Shown piece after piece: positions 9,460 through 21,211 of a stretch of 64,000 bases of DNA. Numbering within the stretch: the first letter of the stretch is position 1; each line of letters starts with the position of its first letter. The stretch comes from Neostapfia colusana (lineage: Eukaryota > Streptophyta > Magnoliopsida > Poales > Poaceae): assembly GCA_030760725.1 (NCBI GenBank), contig JASWHV010000011.1:80763765-80827764 (forward strand), given 5' to 3'. The notes under the pieces are model-generated. The model did not search any database. It was not told the origin of the DNA and worked only from the letters and a program-made list of their open reading frames with translations. The translations under genes were made by a program, and so were the position numbers.

Positions 9460-9760
9460 TGTAGAGTCTTTCCCCTAGCTAGCAAGAGGTCGAGTAGTCG
9501 AGTCGTTACGTAGTTAATGGTGTGATAATGCTTGGTGTGTGACGTGAGTTGTGGAAGCCATGAGCAATTGTCCACAGCCTCGTCTTCAGATTGTTTTGCT
9601 TTGGTGTGTAAACCCACAGGAAATAATAGTGCATTTGTTTGGTGTGAGATATAAATCCTCGTAAAATTTTAACAAAACTTCAACACTTCAAAGTACAAAC
9701 AAGTGAAAGTAGTAAGATGATACTAAATGCTTTCAAATTAACATTGGTTGATTCTGCCAG
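9460..9760 (+). other. ORF0-gag spacer, element 2
   Basis: About 300 bp of non-coding sequence, collinear with 4117-4401, ending in CTGCCAG directly before the gag ATG. No gene seen. Confidence 0.5.
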
Positions 9761-12700
9761 ATGGCCGGAAGAGGAAGAGGACGTGCTGCCAACCCCGCCA
9801 ACAACAATGATGAGGCATGCAACTCTCATCTTTCTGGAGGCCAGAACCGGGGTGGTCGCCGTGAAGAAGTTGATCCTCTCCACCAAATGCTGGAGAATCA
9901 AAATCAGCTCATCCAGAACTTGACTCAAGTAGTGGCCAACTTGCATCAAGTTCCACCTCCACAAGCTGCACCACGCCAACCAAGGTTGAGTGAGTTTCTA
10001 GGAACTCAACCTCCAAAGTTTGCAAGTGCTGCTGAACCTCTGGAGGCAGATGATTGGCTGAAGACCATTGAAAGTAAGATGAGAATCATACAATGCCAAG
10101 GGTATGAGAGGGTGCTGTTTGCCTCTCATCAATTGCAGGGACCTGCTGCTGATTGGTGGACCGCCTACGTGGCCGCCCATCATGACCCTGAGAGCATCAC
10201 TTGGGAAGAGTTCAAACGTAGCTTCCGCAACCATTACATCCCAAGAGGTGAACTCAAAAACAAGAGGAAAGAGTTTTTGGGACTGCAGCAGGGAAACATG
10301 ACAGTGAGGGAATACCTCACTAAATTCACTCAACTATCCCGTTATGCTCCACGAGACATAGAGACAGATGAGCAGAAACAAGATTGTTTCGTGGAAGGAC
10401 TTACCGCAGAGATGCAGTGTGCAATGTCATCCAATGAGTATGAAAGCTTTCAAAAGATGGTGGACAGAGCATTTGTGGTGGAAAGGAAGCTAAAGGCCCT
10501 TGAAAATGAGAATAAGAGGAAGGCTGGGTGGTCACATCAAGCCTCAGGGAGCAACACCCGCCCACGTATGATGCAGCAACCTACGGGGCAGACGAGCCGT
10601 GCTGCGGTGCCCTATTCAGCACCAAGAGGGTACAACCCAAACTACAGGCCTCCCGCAGCACCAGCACAGCCGCAACGTCAGTTTGTACAACAGCCTCGCC
10701 CCGCATATCCACCTCGACCAGCAGTGCAAGGACCCCCAAACCAACCCCAAGACAACAAGGGCCAAGCATCTAAGATTGGGGTGCAATGTTTCAGCTGTGG
10801 TGAAGTGGGGCACTACGCCCATAAGTGTCCAAAGAAGAAGCCCACGCAGCCACAGCAGCAGAACGTAATGAGAGGACGGGTGAACCACGTCACTCTGGAG
10901 GAAGCACAAGAGGCACCCGACGTGGTAGTTGGTAAGTTTCCTGCCAATTTACACCTTGCAACTCTGCTGTTTGATTCTGGTGCTACCCATTCGTTCATTG
11001 CTCAAGGGTTTGTTAAGAAGCATGACCTAGCAACCACACAAATGAACCATATGCTAGCGGTAAATTCTCCAGGTGGAGAAATAAGGACAAGACAAGTGTG
11101 TCCCAAAGTGAACCTAGACATTAATGGGGTAGTATTTACCGCTAACCTCATAGTGATCGATTCACAAGGGATAGATATTATTTTGGGTATGGATTGGTTG
11201 ACCAAACATAAAGGAATCATCCATTGTTCGACCAGAACGGTGGAACTAACTCACCCTAGTGGCACAAGAGTAAAGTTCATAACGATACACGAGCCTAGGA
11301 GGGACATTAAATTAAATCAAGTGGAGGTGAAAGTTGAGGAAATCAGGACTATCAGGGAATATCCAGATGTTTTTCCGGAGGAGTTGCCAGGAATGCCTCC
11401 CGACCGTGACGTGGAATTCGCAATCGAGCTAGTACCGGGAACAGCCCCGATATACAAGAGACCTTATCGAATGGACTCCAAGCAGCTAGAAGAGCTCAAG
11501 GATCATTTGAGGGAATTGACGGAAAAGGGGTATGTTCGCCCTAGTTCCTCACCATGGGGAGCTCCGGTAATATTTGTGCCTAAGAAAGATGGAACTCAAA
11601 GGTTATGCGTGGATTACCGTGCCTTGAATGAGGTGACCATCAAGAACAAGTATCCATTACCCCGCATTGAAGACTTGTTTGATCAGTTGAGGGGAGCTTG
11701 CGTGTTCTCGAAAATTGATCTCAGGTCGGGATACCACCAACTCAAGATAAGGCAATCTGATATTCCCAAGACAGCTTTCGTATCTCGGTACGGACTGTAT
11801 GAATACACTGTCATGCCTTTCGGGCTAACCAATGCCCCGGCATATTTCATGTACCTCATGAACAAGGTATTCATGGAATATCTGGACAAATTTGTGGTGG
11901 TTTTCATAGATGATATTCTCGTCTTCTCCAAAGATGAAGAAGAACATGAGAAACATCTAAGGTTGGTGTTACAGAGGCTGAGAGAACACCAACTATATGC
12001 CAAGTTGAGCAAGTGTGAGTTTTGGCTAAAGAGAGTTCCCTTTTTGGGACATATAATCTCGGAGGGAGGAATCTCCGTAGATCCCGCCAAAATCGAAGAT
12101 ATCCAGAAATGGAAAACCCCTGAAAATGTCGGAGAAGTTCGAAGCTTTTTGGGATTGGCTGGATACTATCGACGGTTTATTGAGGGATTCTCCAAGATCT
12201 CGAGACCTCTCACCAAACTGTTGGAAAAGGGAATCACATTCACTTGGACGCCACAGTGCGATACGAGCTTTCAGGAGCTAAAGAAGAGATTGACAACAGC
12301 CCCCGTGTTGGTTATGCCAGATATGCAGAAGAATTTCACGGTGTACACGCGTTGAAAATTTGGCGGCACTATTTGATGGGGAAGAGGACAGAGATATATA
12401 CGGATCATAAGAGTTTGAAGTACATATTCACACAACCAGATCTCAACCTCAGACAAAGGAGATGGTTAGAGCTAATCAATGACTTTGATGTGGGCATCAA
12501 CTATCATCCTGGGAAAGCAAACGTCGTGGCCGATGCTTTGAGTCGGAAAGTGCAGGTCAATAAGTTGAGCTTGAAGGATATGCCTGCAGAATTGAAGGAC
12601 GAGGTTATAAGGCTCAATCTATGTCTAGTAAATAGTGGTGAAGCCATCGCCATGGAAGTGGACTCCACACTCGAGCAAGACATACGCGAGGGCCAAAAGA

Positions 12701-13803
12701 ATGATGAGAAGGTACAAGAGATCAGACAGCTCATCAAGGAAAATAAAGCTCCTGGTTTTAGAGAGGATGAACAAGGAACGGTGTGGCACGGGAAAAGGAT
12801 CTGTGTGCCAGAAGTAAAGGAGATTCGTAAATTAATTTTGAAGGAGGCTCACGATTCCGACTATTCCATTCATCCTGGGAGTACGAAGATGTATCAGGAC
12901 CTCAAAAGCAGGTATTGGTGGTATGGCATGAAGCGAGATGTCGCGGAACATGTTGCCCTGTGTGACACATGTCAGTTGGTGAAAGCAGAACATCAACGAC
13001 CCGCGGGATTGCTGCAAACACTCAAAGTGCCTGAATGGAAGTGGGAAGAGATCAGCATGGATTTTGTCGTAGGATTGCCTAGGACCCAGTCCGGGTATGA
13101 TTCAATATGGGTTATTATTGATAGGCTAACCAAGGTAGCTCATTTCATCCCTGTGAAAGAAAGCTACAGCGGATCCAAATTGGCAGAATTGTACATGTCA
13201 AGGATTGTGTGTTACCATGGAGTGCCGAAGAAGATAGTGTCGGATCGAGGGACGCAGTTCACCTCGAGGTTTTGGCAAAAGTTGCATGAAACCATGGGAA
13301 CCCATCTGAATTTCAGTTCTGCCTATCATCCCCAAACTGACGGGCAGACGGAGAGAACCAATCAGATTCTTGAAGACATGTTAAGGGCATGTGCGCTCAA
13401 AAACAATAGGAGTTGGGACAAGAACTTACCGTATGCGGAGTTTTCTTATAACAACAGTTACCAAGCTAGTATGAAGATGTCACCGTTTGAAGCTTTGTAT
13501 GGAAGGAAGTGCAGAACTCCCCTATTTTGGAACCAAACAGGAGAAAGTAAAGTGTTTGGTCCCGAAGTGCTACAAGAAGCCGAGGCAAAGGTGAGGGAGA
13601 TTCGCAACAACTTGAGGATAGCACAGACACGCCAGAAGAGTTATGCCGAGCAACCATACAAGATTTTGGAGACAATGGAACGCCTCACCAGAAATAAGAG
13701 AATCAGGATGTGCAAGGTGCAGTGGAAGCATCACTCAGAAGAGGAAGCCACCTGGGAACGGGAAGATGAGCTTAAGGCACAATTTCCGGAATTATTTCCT
13801 TAG
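9761..13803 (+). pseudogene. gag-pol: gag-pol of element 2 with two internal deletions
   Basis: One fused frame, open from 9761 to 12355. Gag domain about residues 94-205; zinc knuckle CFSCGEVGHYAHKC from residue 343; aspartic protease DSGATHSF near 405; reverse transcriptase with IDD active site at residues 716-718 (DD codons 11909-11914). A 133-bp deletion after 12346, relative to 19283-19415, removes the first RNase H catalytic region and shifts the frame. Downstream coding continues to 13803 with RNase H TDHKSLKYIF, integrase HHCC finger (AHDS, IHPG, CDTC) and catalytic core (MDFVVG, SDRGTQF, TERTNQILE). A second, in-frame deletion of 294 bp at a TATGCCGA repeat (13642-13649) removes 98 codons before the chromodomain-like tail (13648-13800). 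Confidence 0.93.
13648..13800 (+). other. Chromodomain-like C-terminus of element 2 integrase
   Basis: About 50 residues with the core KVQWKHHSEEEATWE, matching the chromodomain of Tekay/Del-type chromoviruses. A Tyr (EQPYKIL) sits where HP1 has its first cage aromatic, and the Trp of VQW fits the second; a His occupies the third. The same domain is at 21011-21163, 27922-28076 and complement 32473-32625. Confidence 0.7.
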
Positions 13804-13810
13804 AAGCACC

Positions 13811-13828
13811 AATCTCGAGGACGAGATT
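13811..13828 (+). other. Hairpin upstream of PPT, element 2
   Basis: AATCTCGAGGACGAGATT is a 7-bp stem with loop AGGA, 6 bp before the PPT. Found also at 21174, 28087, 32445 (minus) and, with a shorter loop, in family B (39442-39458, minus). Confidence 0.6.
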
Positions 13829-13834
13829 TCTTTT

Positions 13835-13842
13835 AAGGGGGG
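13835..13842 (+). promoter_or_regulatory. Polypurine tract, element 2
   Basis: AAGGGGGG followed by TAGAGC just before the 3' LTR; primer for plus-strand DNA synthesis. Confidence 0.9.
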
Positions 13843-13848
13843 TAGAGC

Positions 13849-16800
13849 TGTAACACCCCAAATTTTTAGTCAAGATTCAAATTTTGGATTTAGAACCATA
13901 AACCATGTTCAGAGGGGGATTTAAAAATTTTTGGACGTGTTGCATGTTTTGCAAAAATTCAAATTCAAACTGGAATTCAAATTAGACTCAAAACAGAAAA
14001 GAAATGGAAAAAGAAAAAGGAAAACCGGGAAAAAACTGGCCAGTGGGCCGAAACCTCAGCCGGCCCAGCTAACCCCGCGCAGCCCGCCCCCGCGCGCGCC
14101 GCGCTGCCCCTCGCTGACATGTGGGACCCGCCTGTCATCCCTAACCCCGCGACCCCGGATTCTCCCCGCGCGCGCGCGATCGCAACCGATCGGGAAACCG
14201 CGTCCCGCAGCCGAATTCTGGAACCTGAGGACTCTAACTCGATCACAACAGAACCACCGCCCTCCCCCGGCTATAAAAACAACCGATCCGATCAGTTTTT
14301 CGCACGCGATCGCCGATTTTCACTCCGGTGAGCACCGAGACTTCGCCGGTGAATTCTGGCCGATCTAAGCTCGGAAACTCTGATCTAACTCGTTGGTCTT
14401 GATCCACCGCCTCCGGGGAACTTTGCAGGTGCAGAAAACCCGAAGATATACGGTGCAAATCCAGCTCCGACGAGCTTCGCCGTGGTTTTGCCTCGGACCT
14501 CGCCGCAGAGCACTTTCCAGGACTCCCGAGCTCGAGAAAACCCCCGAGGTGAGATCCCTGACCTCCCCTCTACCGATCTAGGCCATAAGATCACAATTCT
14601 AGGCAGAATTCTCGAGGATCCGAAAGTTTCCGGCGAGATCGCCGCTTCCCGCCGCCGTGCGCCGCCGGCAGCGCCGCCCACGCTCGGTCAGAGCGACGTG
14701 GCCGCTTGTGCGCCGTTTATTTTAAATCGCACGGTAGACTTTAAAACCCCGCGTACCGGTTCGATGTTATAATCTCAGCCGTCGGTTTAAAATCAGACGG
14801 TCCACGTCAGCCCCGCGTTATAAAGACTGGAATTCTTACGTGCTACCCCCTGGGGTTCTCTGGAATTGAGAGCTAGCCCCGGAAACTTCAGATCTAGCCC
14901 CTGGAACTCCAGAAAATCATGTAAATTCATTTAAAAATCAGTTTTAGCCCCTGGACTTATTAGAAATTAGGAAAAACACCTCTGACAAGTGTAGCTAGAC
15001 CCCTGGAAATTATGAAAATAATATTATAGACCCTGTAATGAGGTGAATTCATTATTTTAGCTCTGTTTAGTATTTAATTTAGAAAATTGAATATGTAACT
15101 AGTGTTTAAATATTAAAAAGGGGGACAAACATAATTGTCAAATTTATTAAAAACTTTCTCAGTACTTAGAAAACTTTGGAGTGAGATAAAAATATATTTT
15201 TAGGCTGAAATAAATCTGTTTCATCTATTATTCACATTTATTAGTATATGGACACATTTTTAAGTAAAGAATAGTTAAAGAAAAATAGGGAAAATAATTA
15301 TGAAATAGTATACATCAGAAGCTAAGGTCAAAATATGATCTTAAATTATTTAGGACCAGAACCTAATCTGTTTAGGTAGTGTGTATTACTAATTTAATAA
15401 TAAAATGCACAATTATACATAAGAAGATAAATCTGGAAATATAGAAACTAGTAAATGATAAATGGAGTTTCTAAAGTACAAAGAATTCAGTTTAGGGTTG
15501 ATAGAAATAATGAAGGCACATATGGAGAAGAAAAATACTTTTCATACATACTTGGTAGTTTAATATATAAGGAATTTATTTAAAACTGAAACACACATAT
15601 ATATACATATATGTATATATATATAGTATGTGAGTATAAATATGAACACCAAAGTAAGAATCATACACATATAAATAAAAGTGTATGCAAGTCCCAAATC
15701 AACACACATAAAGTAACCACAACACATATAATGGTAAAGAACTTTCATAAATATGAATGTGTGGTTTGTATGAAGTAGAAGTGTGAACTATGTCTTATGA
15801 TTGTTGTTTTTCTTTTGCTATGTGTGATGGTATGAAGTAGAACCTGCTCAAGAACAAGTTATTCAATTCCAAGACCAAGACTACCCATTTCAAGAGCAGC
15901 AAGAAGGAGGCAAGTGTCCTTGACCACTTTGATCCTATGCTAGGATGTGTAGATAGAATTATTTGCATTGTCAAATGAAATATGAAACCCATGCTAGGAA
16001 AGTTTCCCTAGAATTGCATTACCTTGTTTCCTTGTAGCTTGGGTTGGGATTTATTTTACCATGTCATTTATTTCCATGCATATGCTTAGCCATGCTTAGA
16101 ATGGGGTATTTGGGACATGAAATCATCAGTTTATATTACCATACTCTTGAATGAGATATTGTGAGTTATGTAGAGGTAGGGATCAAGGCAAGTTGGATGT
16201 TTTGGTTGTGTGCTGGGTGCACGAGACTTGGGTTTGTGTTTAGTACTTGCCTGGATCCTAAGGACCGGTTCATGGAGCATGTAACCCGGCTTTACAGTGC
16301 CAACCACATGCTGAGATGGGGCAGCTTAGCCAATTAATTAGGTGTATCCCCGGCGTAGTATGGGTGTGTTGGATGGTGCGGGGAATAGGAGTCAGCTGGA
16401 CTGCCATATGAACCGCAAGGCTCAAGAGGGGGCCACTGCAGCGGGGTTGGAGCCTCTTGTATGCTGTTAGGGGTGAAACCTCAGTGGGCCCACGCTCGTC
16501 GGGAATCCCTTTGTAAAGGCTTCGTAGTGATCTCTTGGCCGCACACCTGGGAAGTGTGAATGTGGATCGTAGCCACTGGCATAATGGAGGTTCTTTTAGT
16601 CCACCCGGCAACGGGGGATGAAATCACTACTTGTGGGTACAGTGGTACAAACTCTGCAGAGTCAAAACTGTCTTGACAGCCGTGCTCACGGTTAAGAGCG
16701 GCCTGGACTTATTCATGATTAGAGGAATGATGGTTTTGGAAGTTAAGCGGGGAGCTTAACATTGGAAATGATGTTATGGTTATTTGGTTATGATGATGGG

Positions 16801-17304
16801 ATGGGAGATTTGGACCATTTCACCTGTGTAGTAATGTAGGTGCTTAATAAGCTAAGGTGATAGGTATTAATTGCGTAGTGCTTTAACCATGAGTTCAAAC
16901 TCTCCTTGTTCTAGCCATGCATGATATAATTTTCCCACACTTGCTGAGTACCATTGGTACTCAACCTTGCATATTTGTTGGTTTATATTGCTGCTCAGGT
17001 CAAGATAATGAGGTGGTGTATAATGACCAAGATTTTGGACCCGAGGAAGGTTTTTAGGTTCATGAAGACCCCCGGGCAACGCCTGTGATGGAGCCCTAAA
17101 GAATAATATTCCGCTGCTAGTTTATTTACTTGTGATGAACTTATTATTGTCCATCGAGACATTTACTATGTAAGACTTACTTATATTCGACACCTGGCTT
17201 GTAATAAATGATGCTTCACTATTTGTCATCACATGTATGGGAAAATGATCCTGGCATACATGTGATATTCACTTGGTTGTTCTTCGGAAAAACCGGGTGT
17301 GACA
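13849..17304 (+). repeat. 3' LTR of element 2
   Basis: 3456 bp, collinear with 5003-8458 at an offset of 8846. TATA at 14272-14279, hairpin 16945-16963, AATAAA at 17203-17208. Followed by the CATAG duplication and the resumed gag of element 1. Confidence 0.97.
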
Positions 17305-17309
17305 CATAG
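17305..17309. other. Target-site duplication CATAG, right copy
   Basis: Matches 4998-5002 and separates the element 2 3' LTR from the resumed element 1 gag codon. Confidence 0.95.
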
Positions 17310-20300
17310 AGACTGATGAGCAGAAACAAAATTGTTTCGTGGAAGGACTTACCGCAGAAATGCAGTGTGCAATGTCCTCCAATGAGTATGAAAGCTTCCA
17401 AAAGATGGTGGACAGAGCATTTGTGGTAGAAAGGAAGCTAAAGGCCTTGGAAAGTGAGAATAAGAGGAAGGCCGGGTGGTCACATACAGCCTCAGGGAGC
17501 AACACCCGCCCACGTCTGATGCAGCAACCTGCAGGGCAGACGAACCGTGCTGCGGTACCCTACTCAGCACCAAGAGGGTACAACCCGAACTACAGGCCAC
17601 CGGCAGCACCAGCACCGCCACAACGTCAGTTTGTACAGCAGCCTCGCCCAGCATATCCACCTCGACCAGCAGTACAGGGACCTCCAAACCAACCTCAAGA
17701 CAGCAAAGGCTAGGCACCTAAGGTTGGGGTGCAATGTTTTAGCTGCGGTGAAGTGGGGCACTACGCCCATAAATGCCCAAAGAAGAAGCCCGCACAGCCG
17801 CAACAGCAGAATGTGATGCGAGGACGGGTGAACCACGTCACTATGGAGGAAGCGCAGGAGGCACCCGACGTGGTAGTTGGTAAGTTTCCTGCCAATTTTC
17901 ACCTTGCAACCCTGCTGTTTGATTCTGGTGCTACCCACTCGTTTATTGCTCAAGGGTTTGTTAAGAAGTATGACCTAGCAACAACACAAATGAACCATAT
18001 GCTAGCCGTAAACTCTCCAGGTGGAGAAATAAGGACAAGACAAGTGTGTCCCAAGGTGAATCTAGACATTAATGGGATAGTGTTTACTGCTAACCTCATA
18101 GTGATAGATTCACAAGGGATCGATATTATTTTGGGCATGGATTGGTTGACCAAACATAAGGGAATCATTCATTGTTCGACCAGAACGGTGGAACTAACTC
18201 ACCCTAGTGGCACAAGAGTAAAGTTCATAACAATACACGAGCCTAGGAGGGACATTAAATTAAATCAAGTTGAGGAAATCAGGACTATCAGGGAATATCC
18301 AGACGTTTTTCCGGAAGAATTGCCAGGTATGCCTCCCGATCGTGAAGTGGAATTTGCAATTGAGCTAGTGCCTGGAACAGCCCCGATATACAAGAGACCT
18401 TATCGGATAAACTCCAAGCAGCTAGAAGAACTCAAGGATCATTTGAGAGAATTGAAGGAGAAGGGGTATTTCCGCCCTAGTTCCTCACCATGGGGAGCTC
18501 CGGTGATATTTGTGCCCAAGAAAGACGGAACCCAAAGGTTATGCGTGGATTACCGTGCCTTGAATGAGGTAACCATCAAGAACAAGTACCCATTACCCCG
18601 CATTGAAGACTTGTTTGATCAGTTGAGGGGAGCTTGTGTGTTCTCGAAAATTGATCTCAGGTCGGGATACCACCAACTCAAGATAAGTCAATCTGATATT
18701 CCCAAGATAGCTTTCGTATCTCGGTACGGACTGTATGAATACACCGTCATGCCTTTCGGGCTAACTAATGCCCCGGCATACTTCATGTACCTCATGAACA
18801 AGGTATTCATGGAATATCTGGACAAATTTGTGGTGGTTTTCATAGATGACATTCTCGTCTTCTCCAAAGATGAAGAAGAACATGAGAAACATCTAAGGTT
18901 GGTGTTGCAGAGGCTAGGAGAACACCAACTATATGCCAAATTGAGCAAGTGTGAGTTTTGGCTGAAGAGAGTTCCCTTCTTAGGACATATAATCTCGGAG
19001 GGAGGAATCTCCGTAGATCCCCCCAAAATCAAGGATATACAGAAGTGGAAGACCCCTGAAAATGTCGGGGAAGTTCGAAGCTTTTTGGGATTGGCTGGAT
19101 ACTATCGACGGTTTATTGAAGGATTCTCCAAGATCTCGAGACCTCTCACCAAACTGTTGGAGAAGGGAATCACATTCACCTAGACGCCACAGTGCGAGAC
19201 GAGTTTTCAGGAGCTAAAGAAGAGATTAACAACAGCCCCAGTGCTCGTTATGCCAGATATGCAGAAGAACTTTACGGTGTACTGCGATGCCTCTGGAAAC
19301 GGGTTGGGATGTGTTCTCATGCAAGAAGGGCATGTCGTGGCATATGCATCCCGACAGCTTCGGAAGCACGAGAAGAACTATCCTACACATGACCTAGAAC
19401 TAGCCACAGTGGTACACGCGTTGAAAATTTGGCGGCACTATTTGATGGGGAAGAGGACAGAGATATATACGGATCATAAGAGTTTGAAGTACATTTTCAC
19501 ACAGCCAGACCTCAACCTCAGACAAAGGAGATGGCTAGAGCTAATCAATGACTTTGATGTGGGCATCAACTATCATCCTGGGAAAGCAAACGTCGTGGCC
19601 GATGCTTTAAGTCGGAAAGTGCAGGTCAATAAGTTGAGCTTGAAGGACAGGCCTGCAGAATTGAAGGATGAGGTTATAAGGCTCAATCTATGTCTAGTAA
19701 ATAGTGGTGAAGCCATTGCCATGGAAGTGGACTCCACACTAGAGCGAGACATACGCGAGGGTCAAACGAATGATGAGAAGATACAAGAGATCAGGCAACT
19801 TATCAAGGAAAATAAAGCTCCTGGTTGTAGAGAGGATGAACAAGGAACGGTGTGGCACGGGAAAAGAATCTGTGTGCCTGAAGTAAAGGAGATCCGTGAA
19901 TTGATTTTGAAGGAGGCTCATGATTCTGACTATTCCATTCATCCTGGGAGTACGAAAATGTACCAGGACCTCAAGAGCAGGTATTGGTGGTATGGCATGA
20001 AGCGAGATGTCGCGGAACATGTTGCCCTATGTGACACATGTTAGTTGGTGAAAGCAGAACATCAACGACCCGTGGGATTGTTGCAACCACTCAAAGTGCC
20101 TGAATGGAAATGGGAAGAAATCAGCATGGATTTCATCGTTGGATTGCCTAGGACCCAATCAGGATATGATTCAATATTGGTCATCATTGATAGGCTAACC
20201 AAGGTAGCACATTTCATCCCCGTGAAGGAAAGCTACAGCGGATCCAAATTGGCAGAGTTGTACATGTCAAGGATCGTGTGTTACCATGGAGTGCCAAAGA

Positions 20301-21166
20301 AGATTGTGTCGGATCGAGGGACACAGTTCACCTCAAGGTTCTGGCAGAAGTTGCACGAAACCATGGGAACCCATCTGAACTTTAGTTCTGCCTATCATCC
20401 CCAAACTGACGGGCAGACGGAAAGAACCAATCAGATCCTTGAAGATATGCTGAGGGCATGTGCACTCAAAAACAATCGGAGTTGGGACAAGAACTTACCG
20501 TATGCGGAGTTTTCCTATAACAATAGCTATCAAGCTATTATGAAGATGTCACCGTTTGAAGCTTTGTACGGGAGGAAGTGCAGAACTCCCCTATTTTGGA
20601 ACCAAACAGGGGAAAGTAAAGTGTTTGGTCCAGAAGTACTACAAGAAGCCGAGGCGAAGGTGAGGGAAATTCGCAATAACTTGAGGATAGCACAGACACG
20701 CCAAAAGAGCTATGCAGATGTACGAAGAAGAGAGCTCGTTTTCAACGTGGGAGACTATGTTTATCTCAAGGTGTCCCCTATCAGAGGACTTCGTCGGTTC
20801 AAGGTGAAAGGGAAGTTGTCACCTCGATACATCGGACCCTTTCAAGTTTTGGAAAGGAAAGGCGAAGTGGCATATCAACTAGAGTTACCGGCTCATCTAT
20901 CGGATGTGCACGATGTATTCCATGTGTCACAACTCAAGAAATGCCTGAGGACGCCTGAGGAGGTGATACCCATGAATGAAGTGAACGTAGCTGAGGATTT
21001 GTCTTATGCCGAGTAACCATACAAGATTTTGGAGACAATGGAACGCCTCACCAGAAATAAAAGAATCTGGATATGCAAGGTGCAGTAGAAGCATCACTCA
21101 GAAGAGGAAGCCACCTGGGAGCGGGAAGATGAGCGCAAGGCACAATTTCTAGAATTGTTTTCTTAG
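17310..21166 (+). pseudogene. gag-pol: gag C-terminus and pol of element 1, five in-frame stops
   Basis: Continues the frame of 4402-5002 without any frameshift; the two pieces total 1486 codons. Order: gag C-terminus, zinc knuckle CFSCGEVGHYAHKC, protease DSGATHSF, RT with IDD (18845-18850), RNase H (YCDASG, Asp codon 19286-19288; TDHKSLKYIF), integrase HHCC and D,D,E core, then chromodomain-like tail (21011-21163). Stops: TAG 17711, TAG 19181, TAG 20042, TAA 21014, TAG 21086. Each is explained by a C to T or G to A transition; four can be checked directly against element 0. It lacks four codons (VEVK) present in elements 0 and 2 at the protease-RT linker. Confidence 0.93.
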
Positions 21167-21173
21167 AACCACC

Positions 21174-21205
21174 AATCTCGAGGACGAGATTTCTTTTAAG
21201 TGGGG
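21174..21205 (+). promoter_or_regulatory. PPT region of element 1 (hairpin plus mutated PPT)
   Basis: Hairpin 21174-21191 followed by the polypurine tract 21198-21205, which reads AAGTGGGG instead of AAGGGGGG. The T probably arose after insertion. Confidence 0.85.
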
Positions 21206-21211
21206 TAGAGC

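Larger units (their letters stand above)
5003..17304 (+). mobile_element. Element 2: young family-A chromovirus, pol-deleted
   Basis: A complete LTR-to-LTR insertion (12,302 bp) in the gag of element 1, with perfect 5-bp TSD. Both LTRs are 3456 bp. I find only three differences between them (5100/13946, 5750/14596, 5788/14634). ORF0 and the gag-RT part are open, but two deletions bounded by short repeats remove part of RNase H and 98 codons between integrase core and chromodomain. It cannot encode a full pol. Confidence 0.97.
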
